Source: Gammaproteobacteria bacterium (GTDB taxonomy: Bacteria; Pseudomonadota; Gammaproteobacteria; Pseudomonadales; Azotimanducaceae). From it: 60,091 nucleotides of DNA. Shown here in pieces: positions 18,062 to 30,585 of this stretch (positions are counted from its first letter, which is position 1; each line of letters starts with the position of its first letter). Both the position numbers and the translations under genes were made by a program. The notes under the pieces are model-generated. The model worked only from the letters and a program-made list of their open reading frames with translations. It was not told where the DNA came from and did not search any database. Location: positions 1 through 60,091 of the forward strand of contig JAUIED010000008.1 of the NCBI GenBank assembly GCA_030428905.1, given 5' to 3'.

Positions 18062-19375
18062 ATGTCGAAAGCGTTCGTATATTTGTTTTTTCTGCTGGTA
18101 GTACCGGTACTCACCCACGCTAACACCCTACAGGGTGTGCGCATGCACGAGGCGCCGGATCACACGCGCGTTGTGGTCGATACGTCTGCGCGTGCGGACT
18201 ATCAGGTATTTACCTTGGATGGGCCGCCCCGGGTCGTCATCGATCTGCAGGGTACCCAGGCACGCAGCGGCTTTGACCCGTCAGTCGTTGGTGTGGGCCG
18301 TAAGCGTATCGACGCCGTACGTGGGGCTGCGCGTGCCGGAGATTACCGGCTGGTGCTTGAGCTGAAGCACCCGCTTCGACCCAACGCTTTTTCGCTGGCA
18401 CCGGTGGCGCCGCATGGCCATCGGTTGGTCATCGATCTGTACGGCGCGGCCAAGAGCAAGCCCGCAGTACGCAAGGCACCCAAGGCCGATCGAGACATCA
18501 TCGTGGCAGTGGATGCAGGGCATGGTGGTGATGACCCCGGTGCCATTGCGGCCAACAAGAAGCGTGAGAAAGATGTGGTGCTGCAGATCGCTCGCAGGAT
18601 CGCCGATGGCCTGAATGAGCTCGAAGGCTTCAGCGCTATTCTCGTGCGTCGCGGCGACTACTACATCTCACTGCGAAAGCGTATGGAGATCGCTCGTGAG
18701 GCACGCGCTGACCTGTTCGTCTCCGTGCACGCGGATGCTTTCAAGAGTGCAAGCGTGGATGGCGCCTCTGTGTATACGCTGTCGGATCGCGGCGCGAGCT
18801 CGGAAACCGCCCGGTGGCTTGCGGCAAAAGAAAACCAGGCAGACCTGATTGGCGGTGTGGGTGATGTCAGCCTGGACGACAAAGACCCCGTGCTGCGGTC
18901 GGTCCTGCTGGACCTGTCTATGGATGCCAACCGTTCTGCGAGCATAGAAGCCGGCAAGGCCATCCTTTCGGCGCTGGGAGACGTGACAAAGCTGCACAAA
19001 CATCGTGTGGAGCAAGCCGGCTTCGTGGTGCTGAAATCGCCGGATGTTCCGTCGGTGCTGGTCGAAACGGGTTATCTGTCGAACCCTGCTGAGGCACGCC
19101 GACTATCCCAGCGGGAGCACCAGACGAAAATCTCCGGTGCGGTGGTGCGGGGTATCGCCAACTACATGCGCGCGACGCCGCCACCCGGCACGCTTCTGGC
19201 GAATCGAATGACCGGTCGACGTGATGGCACGGTGCGTTACACCATCACGCGTGGCGATACAGTCTCCCAGATCGCGGAGCGCTTCGGCATTTCAGCAGGG
19301 AGCCTGCGCAAGGCCAACGATCTGAAGAACGACCGTATCCGTATCGGTCAGGTGTTGAAGATCCCACCGGGTTAG
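18062..19375 (+). CDS. amiB: N-acetylmuramoyl-L-alanine amidase with AMIN and LysM domains
   Basis: AmiB cleaves the amide bond between muramic acid and the stem peptide to split septal peptidoglycan during division. A signal peptide ends near residue 20 (VLTHA). An AMIN targeting domain covers about 22-125, the zinc amidase_3 domain about 149-370 and one LysM about 391-435. Zinc ligands and catalytic residues fit DAGHGGDDPGA, KREKDVVLQ, VSVHADAF and VLVETGYLSN. It is the last plus-strand gene of the nnrD-tsaE-amiB group. In Pseudomonas mutL follows directly; here a minus-strand P450 remnant intervenes. Confidence 0.95.
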   Translation: MSKAFVYLFFLLVVPVLTHANTLQGVRMHEAPDHTRVVVDTSARADYQVFTLDGPPRVVIDLQGTQARSGFDPSVVGVGRKRIDAVRGAARAGDYRLVLELKHPLRPNAFSLAPVAPHGHRLVIDLYGAAKSKPAVRKAPKADRDIIVAVDAGHGGDDPGAIAANKKREKDVVLQIARRIADGLNELEGFSAILVRRGDYYISLRKRMEIAREARADLFVSVHADAFKSASVDGASVYTLSDRGASSETARWLAAKENQADLIGGVGDVSLDDKDPVLRSVLLDLSMDANRSASIEAGKAILSALGDVTKLHKHRVEQAGFVVLKSPDVPSVLVETGYLSNPAEARRLSQREHQTKISGAVVRGIANYMRATPPPGTLLANRMTGRRDGTVRYTITRGDTVSQIAERFGISAGSLRKANDLKNDRIRIGQVLKIPPG

Positions 19376-19396
19376 TGGGCCCGCCCGCATGGGCTG

Positions 19397-20352
19397 CTAG
19401 CGCTCCCCGACACGGACGGGTAGGCCCGCATATCGATGCCAGCCGGGCATAGGCTGCAACTGCAGTTTCTCCGGTTCTGCCAGCATCAGGTGGGGTAGCC
19501 GCTCGAACAGATTGCCGATTGCCAATCGCGTTTCTGCGCGCGCCAGATGCGCCCCGAGACAGAAGTGCACGCCATGGCCGAACCCCAGATGACGGTTGGG
19601 CTGACGGGCGATGTCGAATTCAAGTGGTCGATCGAATGCGCGTGGATCGTAATTGGCAGCGGCCAGCAGCGGCATGATCGCGCTGCCCTTGGGAATGATC
19701 TCGCCGTGCAGCGATATGTCCTGTGTGGCGTATCCGGGTTTGGTTCCATGGATCGGCCCTCGGTGGCGGAGAATCTCCTCCACAGCCGAGTGCATGAATG
19801 CGGGCTTGGCGCGGATGCGCTCAAGCTGTTCGCGGTGAGGATGTCGTCGCCAGGGTGCAGGCGCTTGCGGTGGATCAGGTCCTGCACGAACCGCGCCGTG
19901 TCGCGTAGGTCCCACAGGAGGCTTTTGAGGATGCGCCAGCCTCCGAACCCGGAGGTGAGCACGTTCATACGCCGCTGAATCTCCGGCATGTCCTTGTAGT
20001 CGATGCCCATGATGTCGCTGATCATGCGCACGGGGATGGGCAGTGCGAACTCCCGCAGACGCCGGTGGTTCGGGTCGTCCTCGACGATCATGCTTTCCAT
20101 CAGCGCTCGCAATGCGGCGGGCACTGGAAACGGCGCCCTGCCGCCACCGGTGGCTGTGGTGCGGTTGCGTACCACGCGCGGATCTTTGAGCACGGTTTCG
20201 CAATCCTCGTATCGAGACACGGCATGCAATGTCATGACGCTGATGCGAATGCGATGCACCGGCCGCTCCTCGCGGATGCGCTCGTACCACGCGTACTTGT
20301 CTGCGACGAACGCTTTCAAGGCCAGGTTCGTAGGGCGCGTTAGATCAACCAT
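19397..20352 (-). pseudogene. Cytochrome P450 remnant with two internal deletions and a frameshift
   Basis: The gene starts intact at 20352 ([20 protein letters not shown]) in one frame and ends in another frame at 19397. Late P450 signatures survive in the second frame: AVEEILRHRG (K-helix ExxR) and FGHGVHFCLGAHLARAE (heme-cysteine loop). Two deletions are apparent by comparison with the family. At about 20055 the segment before the C-helix joins HRRLR directly to EFALPIPV, losing about 40 residues in frame. At about 19831-19840 GDDILT joins HREQLERIRAKP out of frame, losing about 45 residues including the oxygen-activating I-helix. About 318 codons remain against about 400 expected. It cannot make a working P450 as read. 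A sequencing or assembly error could explain the frameshift, but not both deletions. Confidence 0.82.
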
Positions 20353-20376
20353 GTCACGCAGAGTAAACTCCGCTGC

Positions 20377-22140
20377 ATGACCGCGCCAATTCGAGTACTA
20401 CCGCCTGTCGTTGCCAACCAGATTGCGGCTGGCGAAGTCGTCGAGCGGCCGGCGTCCATCGTCAAAGAGCTGGTGGAGAACAGCCTCGATGCAGGCGCGG
20501 GCCGGATCGAAGTGTCCACCGAGCAGGGCGGGGTCAAGCGCATCCTGGTTCGCGATGATGGTCATGGCCTGCCCGCGGATCAGATTCCGCTGGCGTTCGC
20601 TCGCCATGCCACGAGCAAGATTGTCGATGCGGCGGATCTGCTCACCATCGGCAGCCTCGGCTTTCGTGGAGAGGCACTTGCCAGCATCGCTAGTGTCGCG
20701 CGTGTGACGATCACCTCACGCATCGCAGCCGAGCCGGTGGGCTACAGCATCACCGTGGAAGGGGGTGAACTGGTCGATGAGCGACCGGTCGCGCATCCTG
20801 TCGGCACGACCGTTGAGGTGGAAGACCTGTTCTTCAACACGCCTGCCCGTCGCAAGTTTCTGAAGACCGAACGCACCGAAGTGCAGGCGGTGGACCAGGT
20901 AGTGCGGCGACTGCTGCTCGCTCGGATGGACGTTGCCTTTGAACTGCGCCAGGGGCAGAGCGTTCTCACCGTGCCACGCGGCGAATCCTGGCAACGCCTG
21001 CAACGTGTGCTCGGGGAAGGCTTCATCGAGGCAAGCGTGGCGGTGGACGAACGCCGTGGTGATCTGGCGCTGAAAGGCTGGGTGGGCCTGCCCACGCACA
21101 ATCGGCGCCAGGCAGACCAGCAGTACTTCTTCGTCAATGGCCGTGTGGTGCGCGATAAGCTGGTTGCGCACGCCATTCGCCAGGCGTATCGCGATGTGCT
21201 GTTTCACGGCCGTCATCCCGTGTTCGTGCTGTACCTCGACCTGCCGGCGGAAGGTGTGGACGTAAACGTGCACCCCACAAAACATGAGGTGCGCTTTCGC
21301 GACTCGCGGCTGGTACACGATTTCATTTTCGGCACGCTGAACCGCACGCTGCGGGAGGTGCGTCCGGAAGAGCAGAGGCCGGAACAGGCCCGAACCCTGG
21401 CGGTAGCGGAGCCGCTGCCGGAGACGCCGATGCTGCCGGGATTACAGAGCCGCCCCCGAATCGCTTCTTTTTCGCCTTCGATTTCCTTCCAGGCAGCTGT
21501 CCGGGATGCCGCGCCTCTGCCAGCAGCGGCGCCGCAGGCGTCTGAGCAAACAGTGCACGCACCGTTGGGCTACGCCCTTGCGCAGTTGCATGGTGTGTAC
21601 ATTCTCGCGCAGAACGCTCAAGGCCTCGTGCTGGTGGACATGCATGCAGCACACGAACGGTTGACCTACGAGCGTCTCAAGCTGCAGATCGCTGCCGATG
21701 GGCTTGCGGTCCAGCGGCTGCTGGTGCCGGTGCGTGTCGCGGTGGGCGAGGCGGAAGCGGATCTCGCGGAGCAACACGCCCAGGCCATTGGCGAGATGGG
21801 CCTGGTGCTGCAGCGCACGGGGCCGCAGAGCATCAGCGTGCGGGAGGTACCGCAGGCGTTGGCAGATGGTGATGTGGAAGCCCTGGCGCGGGATGTCTTG
21901 AGTGAGCTTTCGACCTTCGGTGTGAGCACCCTGCTCAAGGATCGCCAGGATGATCTGCTGGCTACCATGGCGTGCCATGGCTCTGTGCGCGCCAACCGCA
22001 GGTTGAGCGTTGATGAGATGAACGCTCTGCTGCGCGAAATGGAGGTCACCGAAAACGCCGGCCAGTGCAACCACGGTCGACCGACCTACACGCAGTTGTC
22101 GATGACGGAGCTGGACCGGCTCTTTCTGCGCGGCCAGTGA
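20377..22140 (+). CDS. mutL: DNA mismatch repair protein
   Basis: MutL links mismatch recognition by MutS to strand incision. The GHKL ATPase motifs are present ([40 protein letters not shown]). The C-terminal domain carries the endonuclease motif [12 protein letters not shown], which fits DQHA(x)2E(x)4E, as well as [10 protein letters not shown] and CNHGRPT. This is the self-nicking MutL type found in bacteria without MutH. The 587-residue length is typical. It diverges from the P450 remnant with a 24-base gap, and its stop overlaps the miaA GTG. Confidence 0.96.
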   Translation: MTAPIRVLPPVVANQIAAGEVVERPASIVKELVENSLDAGAGRIEVSTEQGGVKRILVRDDGHGLPADQIPLAFARHATSKIVDAADLLTIGSLGFRGEALASIASVARVTITSRIAAEPVGYSITVEGGELVDERPVAHPVGTTVEVEDLFFNTPARRKFLKTERTEVQAVDQVVRRLLLARMDVAFELRQGQSVLTVPRGESWQRLQRVLGEGFIEASVAVDERRGDLALKGWVGLPTHNRRQADQQYFFVNGRVVRDKLVAHAIRQAYRDVLFHGRHPVFVLYLDLPAEGVDVNVHPTKHEVRFRDSRLVHDFIFGTLNRTLREVRPEEQRPEQARTLAVAEPLPETPMLPGLQSRPRIASFSPSISFQAAVRDAAPLPAAAPQASEQTVHAPLGYALAQLHGVYILAQNAQGLVLVDMHAAHERLTYERLKLQIAADGLAVQRLLVPVRVAVGEAEADLAEQHAQAIGEMGLVLQRTGPQSISVREVPQALADGDVEALARDVLSELSTFGVSTLLKDRQDDLLATMACHGSVRANRRLSVDEMNALLREMEVTENAGQCNHGRPTYTQLSMTELDRLFLRGQ

Positions 22141-23060
22141 GCATTCTCGTCATCACGGGCCCCACCGCCGCGGGCAAGACGGCTGTGGCGCTGCGCCTTG
22201 CCGAGCAGCGGCCGGTGCAATTGATCAGCGTCGACTCGGCGATGGTCTATCGGGGTATGAACATTGGCACTGCCAAACCTGAACCCGACACCCTCCAGCG
22301 GTATCCACACGCACTGGTGGACATCTGTGATCCGGCGGAGCCCTACACCGTGTCCGACTTCGTTGCTGATGCAGATCGTGAGGTTGCCGGTGCGTTGGAG
22401 CGGGGAGAGCTGCCGGTGCTGGTGGGAGGCACAATGATGTATCTCAAGGCGTTTCGTGAGGGGCTTGATGCCGTGCCGCGGACCACGGACGCGGTGCGCG
22501 AGCACGTCGCCCGCAAGGCCGTGCGGCACGGCTGGCAGGCATTGCATGAGGAGCTCGCCCGCGTAGATCCTGTGGCCGCCGCCGCCATTCACCCCAACAA
22601 CCCGCAGCGGCTGGCCAGAGCGTTGGAAGTCTACGAGCTTTGCGGCAAGCCGATCTCCAGCTTCTGGGGCAAAGCGCAGGGGGCCTCAGCACGGCACGGG
22701 GTGCCCCTGGTAGAGGTGATGATCGACGTGGAGCCACGCCAGGTGCTGCACCAGCGCATTTCTGAGCGGCTCGATCACATGCTGGAGGCAGGCTTCGTGG
22801 AGGAGGTGACGGCTTTGCGGGCGCGCAGCGATCTGCATGCGGACCTGCCTTCCATGCGGGCGGTGGGATATCGTCAGGTGTGGGATTTTCTCGACGGGGT
22901 GAGCGGGTTTGATCTCATGTGCGAAAAGGTGCTCGCTGCCACGCGTGGGCTGGCTCGGCGACAGTACACCTGGTTGCGCCGCTGGGCGCATCTGCGGCGT
23001 TTTTCCGGGGGCGCTGCGAACGAACTTGCCGGCCACGTGTCGAAGCTCGTAGGTGATTGA
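22137..23060 (+). CDS. miaA: tRNA dimethylallyltransferase
   Basis: MiaA transfers a dimethylallyl group to A37 of tRNAs that read UNN codons. The P-loop [13 protein letters not shown] and the [16 protein letters not shown] segment are diagnostic, as is [10 protein letters not shown] choose the GTG at 22137, which overlaps the mutL stop (GTGA) and gives a family-like N-terminus ([15 protein letters not shown]) and 307 residues. An upstream in-frame start would lie inside mutL. hfq follows 169 bases downstream; this leader holds the tandem repeats described separately. Confidence 0.95.
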   Translation: MSILVITGPTAAGKTAVALRLAEQRPVQLISVDSAMVYRGMNIGTAKPEPDTLQRYPHALVDICDPAEPYTVSDFVADADREVAGALERGELPVLVGGTMMYLKAFREGLDAVPRTTDAVREHVARKAVRHGWQALHEELARVDPVAAAAIHPNNPQRLARALEVYELCGKPISSFWGKAQGASARHGVPLVEVMIDVEPRQVLHQRISERLDHMLEAGFVEEVTALRARSDLHADLPSMRAVGYRQVWDFLDGVSGFDLMCEKVLAATRGLARRQYTWLRRWAHLRRFSGGAANELAGHVSKLVGD

Positions 23061-23152
23061 TTTCGGGGTGGCTTCTCGCCACACTGAGGCGCAAACAATA
23101 CGAATTCGCGCGTCCTCGAACGGCTGACAGGCAGCGGCTGTAAAGTGGCTTT

Positions 23153-23208
23153 GAGCTGGGCTGAAAGAGCTGAACTGGAAGAGCTGAACTGAAAGAGCTG
23201 GACTGGAG
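23153..23208 (+). repeat. Four 14-bp tandem repeats in the hfq leader
   Basis: Four head-to-tail 14-base units run from 23153 to 23208, each fitting GAGCTGRRCTGRAR (units start at 23153, 23167, 23181 and 23195). The array ends 21 bases before the hfq ATG and about nine bases before its AAGGAG. It lies in the gap between miaA and hfq, so it is in the hfq leader of any transcript coming from miaA. Because 14 is not a multiple of three, it is not a peptide repeat. Confidence 0.9.
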
Positions 23209-23229
23209 GCGCCGGACAAGGAGCACGTC

Positions 23230-23484
23230 ATGTCGAAAGGGCACACGTTACAAGACCCTTACCTGAACACCCTGCGCAAGGAACGCATTCCGGTCTCTAT
23301 TTATCTGGTCAACGGCATCAAGCTGCAGGGCCAGATCGAGTCGTTCGACCAGTTCGTCGTGCTCCTGCGTAACTCGGTCAGCCAGATGGTTTACAAGCAC
23401 GCCATTTCTACCGTCGTGCCTTCTCGCAACGTCAAGATCGCAAGCCCGAGCGGCGGCGGTGGCGATGGCGCCAAAGCAGACTGA
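23230..23484 (+). CDS. hfq: RNA chaperone Hfq
   Basis: Hfq is the hexameric RNA chaperone that pairs small RNAs with mRNAs. The 84-residue protein has the Sm1 region ([20 protein letters not shown]) and the Sm2 motif [12 protein letters not shown]. The C-terminal tail is short and glycine-rich. AAGGAG lies at 23218-23223, an ideal distance from the ATG. The miaA-hfq-hflX order is conserved in gammaproteobacteria. In E. coli Hfq represses its own translation by binding its 5' leader, so the tandem array directly upstream could be involved; this is not shown. Confidence 0.98.
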   Translation: MSKGHTLQDPYLNTLRKERIPVSIYLVNGIKLQGQIESFDQFVVLLRNSVSQMVYKHAISTVVPSRNVKIASPSGGGGDGAKAD

Positions 23485-23515
23485 CGGTTCCCAATTCAAT
23501 GTGAGGTAGCGCCAG

Positions 23516-24784
23516 ATGTTTTTTGATCGCCCGGATGCGGGTAAGCGCGCGCTGCTTCTGCAGATGGTGTTCACGCAATCCAACGACATGGCCTCTGCCG
23601 AAGCCAGCCTGGCGGAGCTGGCAGAGCTGTGTGCCGCCATTGAGCTCGAGGTGTGCGGTACCGTTACGGGCAAGCGCCCTGCACCGCACCCCCGTTGGTT
23701 CGCTGGCGAAGGCAAGGTGGACGAGATTCGAGAGGCGGTGAGGACTACCGCCGCCGACATGCTGCTGGTAAACCACGAGCTCAGCGCCGGTCAGCAGCGT
23801 AACCTGGAGCGGGAGCTCGACGTTCGCGTGTTGACGCGCACCGAGCTGATCCTGCATATCTTCAGCGCACGTGCACAAACCCACGAAGGCCAGCTTCAGG
23901 TTGAGCTGGCGCAGCTCGAGCACGCGCGCACGCGGCTCGTGCGTGGCTGGACACACCTCGATCGTCAAAAGGGTGGTATCGGCCTGAAAGGTGCCGGTGA
24001 AACGCAGATCGAGCTCGACCAGCGGATGCTGGGAGAGCGCATCAAGATGACGCGCAAGCGGCTGGAGGAGGTGGCGCGCCGGCGGGCGCTGTCACGGAAG
24101 CGCCGGCAGCGCAACGAAACGCCGGTGATATCGTTGGTGGGTTACACCAACGCTGGAAAATCGACGTTGTTCAACCGCCTCACCGCGGGCGATGTGCTGG
24201 TTGCAGATCAGCTGTTCGCGACGCTCGATCCTACCATGCGCCGCATCGCCATCGAAGGTGTGGGTGAGTGTGTGATTGCTGATACGGTGGGCTTCATCAG
24301 CGACTTACCGCACACGTTGGTGGAGGCTTTCAAAGCGACGCTGGAAGAGGTTGCTGAGGCGGATCTGCTGCTGCACGTAGTGGATGCGAGCGATCCGCGC
24401 GCGGCGGAGAAGGTCGCTGATGTACAGGCGGTGCTGGAGGAAATCGGCGCGCACGAAAACTTGAGCCTGCTGGTGTTGAACAAGACCGACCGCGCCGAGC
24501 GGCTGCCGGACGGCCTCGAAGGTGTGGCGGTGAGTGCCTTGACGGGTGCTGGCCTAGACGATTTGAAGCGCGCAATTGGCGACGCTTTCGGCGTGGCGCG
24601 GCCGGCAATGAAGGTGCTGCTGCGCGCCGGAGATGGCCGTACCCGCGCTTGGTTGTACAACGCTGGTGCGGTTATGGACGAAACCGTGCGCGAGGATGGG
24701 TCGCTGGAACTCACCGTGCGGGCAGACGAACAGCTCGCTGGACAGCTTGCCCGGCGCCAAGAGGTGTTACTGCGCCACGCTTGA
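23516..24784 (+). CDS. hflX: Ribosome-associated GTPase HflX
   Basis: HflX splits stalled or hibernating ribosomes, especially after heat stress. The N-terminal HflX domain begins MFFDRPDAGKRALLLQ and includes RARTHEG-like and QVELAQLEHARTRLVRGW segments. The G domain has GYTNAGKSTLFNRL, DTVGFISDLP and NKTD. The 422-residue length is normal. It lies 31 bases after hfq and 38 bases before hflK, as in other gammaproteobacteria. Confidence 0.96.
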   Translation: MFFDRPDAGKRALLLQMVFTQSNDMASAEASLAELAELCAAIELEVCGTVTGKRPAPHPRWFAGEGKVDEIREAVRTTAADMLLVNHELSAGQQRNLERELDVRVLTRTELILHIFSARAQTHEGQLQVELAQLEHARTRLVRGWTHLDRQKGGIGLKGAGETQIELDQRMLGERIKMTRKRLEEVARRRALSRKRRQRNETPVISLVGYTNAGKSTLFNRLTAGDVLVADQLFATLDPTMRRIAIEGVGECVIADTVGFISDLPHTLVEAFKATLEEVAEADLLLHVVDASDPRAAEKVADVQAVLEEIGAHENLSLLVLNKTDRAERLPDGLEGVAVSALTGAGLDDLKRAIGDAFGVARPAMKVLLRAGDGRTRAWLYNAGAVMDETVREDGSLELTVRADEQLAGQLARRQEVLLRHA

Positions 24785-24822
24785 CTGATAAACTTTCCCC
24801 CCCAAACAGCTAGTGAATCGAT

Positions 24823-25956
24823 ATGGCGTGGAACGAGCCGGGTGGCGGTGATAAAGACCCATGGGGCAACCGGGGTGATCAGGGCCCGCCGGATCTGGAC
24901 GAGGCGTTCCGAAAACTGCAGGACCAGCTCGCCGGAATCTTCGGTGGCGGTGGTGGTGGCGGACGTTCCGGGGGAGGCTTTAACAGCTCCGCGATAGCCG
25001 GCGTGCTGGTGGTACTGGCGCTCATCTACGGCGGCCTTGGCCTGTATCAGATCGACGAGCAGGAGCGCGGCGTGGTGTTGCGCTTCGGTGCGGTGCAGGA
25101 TGAAGTCGTCATGCCGGGCCTGCACTGGAACCCGCCAATCGTTGATCGGGTGATCAAGGTTAACGTCACCAAGGTGCAATCCCATGAGCACAAGGCGCTG
25201 ATGCTTACTGAAGACGAGAATATCGTCGATGTCAGTCTCACGGTGCAGTGGGTTGCGCGTGACGCCAAGGATTTCGTGCTGCAGGTCCGTAACCCGGAGG
25301 TCAGCCTGGAACATGCGACCGAGAGCGCCCTGCGGCACGTGGTAGGTAGCTCTGGCATGGATCAGGTGATCACCGACGGTCGGGAAGCGGTGGCGCTGGA
25401 AGTCCAGGAACGGCTGCAGTCCTATCTGGAGCGCTACCAGACCGGCATTCTCGTTTCCAAGGTCAACATCGATGAGAGCGCGCCACCGAATCAGGTGCGC
25501 GATGCTTTTGACGACGTGCAGAAAGCGAAAGAGGACGAACAACGCGTGATCAACGAGGCGAACGCGGTAGCCGAGAGCGTTGTTCCCAGGGCCCGCGGTG
25601 AAGCGCAGAAACAGATCGAACGGGCCAACGCCTACCGCGATCAGGTGATTGCCCGCTCCGAAGGTGAGGCGGAGCGGTTTGAAAAGCTGCTGGCGGAGTA
25701 TCAGGCCGCTGAACAGGTCACCCGTGATCGCCTGTACATCGATGCCATGGAGTCCGTGCTGGGCGCGACCTCCAAGGTGCTGGTCGACGTACCGGGCGGC
25801 AACAACCTGTTGTACTTGCCGCTTGATCGATTGGCGCAAGGGTCGACGAGTGGCGATGTGCGGCGTGCCGACCCTTCTCCCAGCCAGATCACCGAAGAAG
25901 CCATGCTCGAAATTGAACGGCGGCAGAACGCTTCCCGCACGCGGGATAGCCGGTAG
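24823..25956 (+). CDS. hflK: FtsH-modulating SPFH membrane protein HflK
   Basis: HflK forms, with HflC, the large periplasm-facing cage around the FtsH protease and limits its access to membrane substrates. A Gly-rich cytoplasmic N-terminus is followed by one membrane helix at about residues 58-80. The SPFH/band 7 domain follows (about 80-260), with VVLRFGAV and the charged coiled region DDVQKAKEDEQRVINEA. It is 377 residues, near the usual length. hflC starts nine bases later. Confidence 0.96.
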   Translation: MAWNEPGGGDKDPWGNRGDQGPPDLDEAFRKLQDQLAGIFGGGGGGGRSGGGFNSSAIAGVLVVLALIYGGLGLYQIDEQERGVVLRFGAVQDEVVMPGLHWNPPIVDRVIKVNVTKVQSHEHKALMLTEDENIVDVSLTVQWVARDAKDFVLQVRNPEVSLEHATESALRHVVGSSGMDQVITDGREAVALEVQERLQSYLERYQTGILVSKVNIDESAPPNQVRDAFDDVQKAKEDEQRVINEANAVAESVVPRARGEAQKQIERANAYRDQVIARSEGEAERFEKLLAEYQAAEQVTRDRLYIDAMESVLGATSKVLVDVPGGNNLLYLPLDRLAQGSTSGDVRRADPSPSQITEEAMLEIERRQNASRTRDSR

Positions 25957-25965
25957 GAGCTTGAT

Positions 25966-26835
25966 ATGACACCGAGAAACTTTCTTCTGCTCATCATTGG
26001 CGTCGTCGTGCTGTTGGCGGCGGCGAACTCCGTGTTCGTCGTTCAGCAAACCGAGCGTGCACTTGTGTTGCGCTTCGGTGCGGTGATCGAAAACGACGTT
26101 GAGCCAGGCCTGCATTTCAAACTTCCATTCGCCGACGTGGTGAAGAAGTTCGACAGCCGGGTGCTCACACTCGACACTTCTCCGCAGCGTTACTACACGC
26201 TCGAGAAGAAGCCACTGATCGTCGATTCTTTTGCCAAGTGGAAAGTGGCCGATGTGGGTAAGTACTACACTGCGACGTCCGGCGATGAGATCAACGCTAC
26301 TCGAATCCTGGCCGAGCGGGTGAACGAAGGCCTGCGTAACCAGATCTCGCGGCGCGACATGCACGAGGTGGTGTCCGGCGAGCGCGATCAGCTCATGGAG
26401 GAACTGACCACGTCTCTGGATCGTGTGATGCGCGAGGCGGCTGGCGTTCAGGTGATCGACGTGCGCGTCAAACGCATCGATCTGCCCACAGAAGTGTCGT
26501 CCGAGGTGTACGCCCGTATGCGTTCCGAGCGGCAGATCGAAGCCCAGCGCTATCGCGCGCAGGGGCAGGAGCTTGCTGCTGGCATTCGTGCCGATGCGGA
26601 GCGTCAGACGATCATCATCGAGGCGGAAGCCTATCGCGACAGCGAACGCATTCGCGGCGACGGCGATGCCCGTTCCGCGGCAATTTATGCATCGGCGTTC
26701 AGCAAGGACCCTGAGTTTTACGAGTTTTACCGCAGCATCAACGCCTACGCCCGGGTGTTCGCCAACAAAGGCGACATGATGGTTATCGATCCGTCCAGTG
26801 AGTTCTTCAAGTATCTGAAGAAAGACGACGGCTGA
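25966..26835 (+). CDS. hflC: FtsH-modulating SPFH membrane protein HflC
   Basis: HflC is the partner of HflK in the cage that regulates FtsH. A single N-terminal helix (about 6-26) is followed by the SPFH domain, with QQTERALVLRFGAV and LDTSPQRYYTLEKKPLIV. The conserved YRSINAYARVF lies near the C-terminus. The 289-residue length is typical. hisZ follows after ten bases on the same strand. Confidence 0.96.
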   Translation: MTPRNFLLLIIGVVVLLAAANSVFVVQQTERALVLRFGAVIENDVEPGLHFKLPFADVVKKFDSRVLTLDTSPQRYYTLEKKPLIVDSFAKWKVADVGKYYTATSGDEINATRILAERVNEGLRNQISRRDMHEVVSGERDQLMEELTTSLDRVMREAAGVQVIDVRVKRIDLPTEVSSEVYARMRSERQIEAQRYRAQGQELAAGIRADAERQTIIIEAEAYRDSERIRGDGDARSAAIYASAFSKDPEFYEFYRSINAYARVFANKGDMMVIDPSSEFFKYLKKDDG

Positions 26836-26845
26836 CGACAGGCCG

Positions 26846-29290
<2,445 letters not shown>

Positions 29291-29291
<1 letters not shown>

Positions 29292-29488
29292 TGGACAGCC
29301 GGCTCCTGGAAATACTCGTCTGCCCTGTAAGCAAAGCCAGGCTCACGTATCGGCGTGACGTTGAAGAGTTGTGGTGCCGCGCGAGTGCCCTTGCGTATCC
29401 GATCCGCGACGACATCCCGGTGATGCTCGAAGAGGAAGCGCGAGAACTCACCAACGAAGAACTGGCACTTCTGGAGGAGGAAGCGTGA
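29291..29488 (+). CDS. Trm112/YcaR-family small protein
   Basis: This 65-residue protein matches the UPF0434/Trm112-like family: it begins [18 protein letters not shown] and contains [20 protein letters not shown]. In eukaryotes and some bacteria Trm112 proteins act as activating partners of methyltransferases; the role of the bacterial short form is unsettled. The usual second Cys of the CPxC pair is Ser here, so a full zinc site is unlikely. It overlaps purA by one base and the next gene by four bases. Confidence 0.85.
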
Positions 29489-30585
29489 CACACCCGGTCG
29501 CCATCAGCGGCGTCGGCCTCTGGCACCCCGAACATGTCATCACCAATGATGAGCTGGTGGATGCATACAATGCCTACGTCGAGCGCTACAACGCCGAGCA
29601 CGACGACCAGCTGCCGTTCTCGAGCAGCGAGTTCATCGAAAAAGCCTCTGGTATCCGGCAGCGCTACGCCTACGTGAAAGACGGCATCCTCGACCCCGAG
29701 CGGATGCGTCCCAAGCTGCCCGTGCGGGCGGACGATGTGTTGTCCCACCAGGCGGAGATCGCCTTGAACGCGGCGAAACCGGCCCTGGCTTCTGCCGGCC
29801 GCACGGCGGCCGATATCGACATGGTCATCGTATCCTGTGCATACACGCAGCGTTCGTACCCGGCGATCGCCATCGAAGTACAGGCGGCGCTGGGCATCGA
29901 CGGCTCGGGGTTCGACATGCTGGTGGCCTGCTCGGCGGCGACGTTTGCCCTGCAGCGTGCCCATGACGCCGTGGCTGCGGGTTCGGCGCGGTCGGTGCTG
30001 GTGATCAATCCGGAGCTCACCTCGCCGCAGGTGAACTACAAGGACCGCGACGGCCATTTCATCTTTGGCGATGTGGCTACGGCCATGGTGCTGGAACGGG
30101 CTGATGCCTGCCGCTCCGCGCACAGCTACGAAATTCTCGGCCTGCGGGCGAAGACGGTGTATTCCAACAACATCCGTTCCAACTTCGGCTACACCTCGTT
30201 TGCGGACGACTCCGACCCTTACGCCGCAGACAAGCTGTTCCATCAGAATGGCCGCAAGGTATTCAAAGAGGTCTGCCCGATGGCAGCGGAGCACCTTGAG
30301 ACGCAGGTGTCCGACCATGGTGTGGCGGTAGGCGACGTGCGACGCTGGTGGTTGCATCAGGCCAACATCAACATGAACCAGCTCATCATCAAACGTCTGT
30401 TGGGCGACGTTCCGAGTCAGGATGTTGCCCCGACGGTGCTGGACGAGTTTGCCAACACGGCATCGGCGGGATCGATCATCGCCTTTGCGCGCCACAATGA
30501 AGATCTGGCGTCTGGCGACTACGGCGTCATCTGTTCCTTCGGCGCGGGTTACTCCATCGGTTCACTGCTCCTTCGTAAGCAGTAG
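29485..30585 (+). CDS. Beta-ketoacyl-ACP synthase III-like enzyme
   Basis: This is a 366-residue thiolase-fold condensing enzyme of the FabH superfamily. The catalytic triad is visible: Cys149 in [11 protein letters not shown], His291 in [11 protein letters not shown] and Asn324 in FANTASAGS. The conserved end [13 protein letters not shown] is also present. It is longer than housekeeping FabH (about 317) and resembles the PA3286-type KAS III proteins that shunt acyl-CoAs into fatty acid synthesis; that assignment is from memory. The GTG at 29485 has GGAGGAGG just upstream and overlaps the previous stop (GTGA). Its own stop overlaps the cation-efflux GTG (TAGTG). Confidence 0.85.
   Translation: MTHPVAISGVGLWHPEHVITNDELVDAYNAYVERYNAEHDDQLPFSSSEFIEKASGIRQRYAYVKDGILDPERMRPKLPVRADDVLSHQAEIALNAAKPALASAGRTAADIDMVIVSCAYTQRSYPAIAIEVQAALGIDGSGFDMLVACSAATFALQRAHDAVAAGSARSVLVINPELTSPQVNYKDRDGHFIFGDVATAMVLERADACRSAHSYEILGLRAKTVYSNNIRSNFGYTSFADDSDPYAADKLFHQNGRKVFKEVCPMAAEHLETQVSDHGVAVGDVRRWWLHQANINMNQLIIKRLLGDVPSQDVAPTVLDEFANTASAGSIIAFARHNEDLASGDYGVICSFGAGYSIGSLLLRKQ

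Noticed and set aside
23153-23208. CRISPR-like array
   Set aside because: The units are 14 bp and directly adjacent without spacers; no cas genes are present.
24208-26364. 718-codon open frame on the minus strand
   Set aside because: It lies antisense to hflX, hflK and hflC, which are well supported; its product is low-complexity His/Arg-rich sequence typical of antisense frames in GC-rich DNA.
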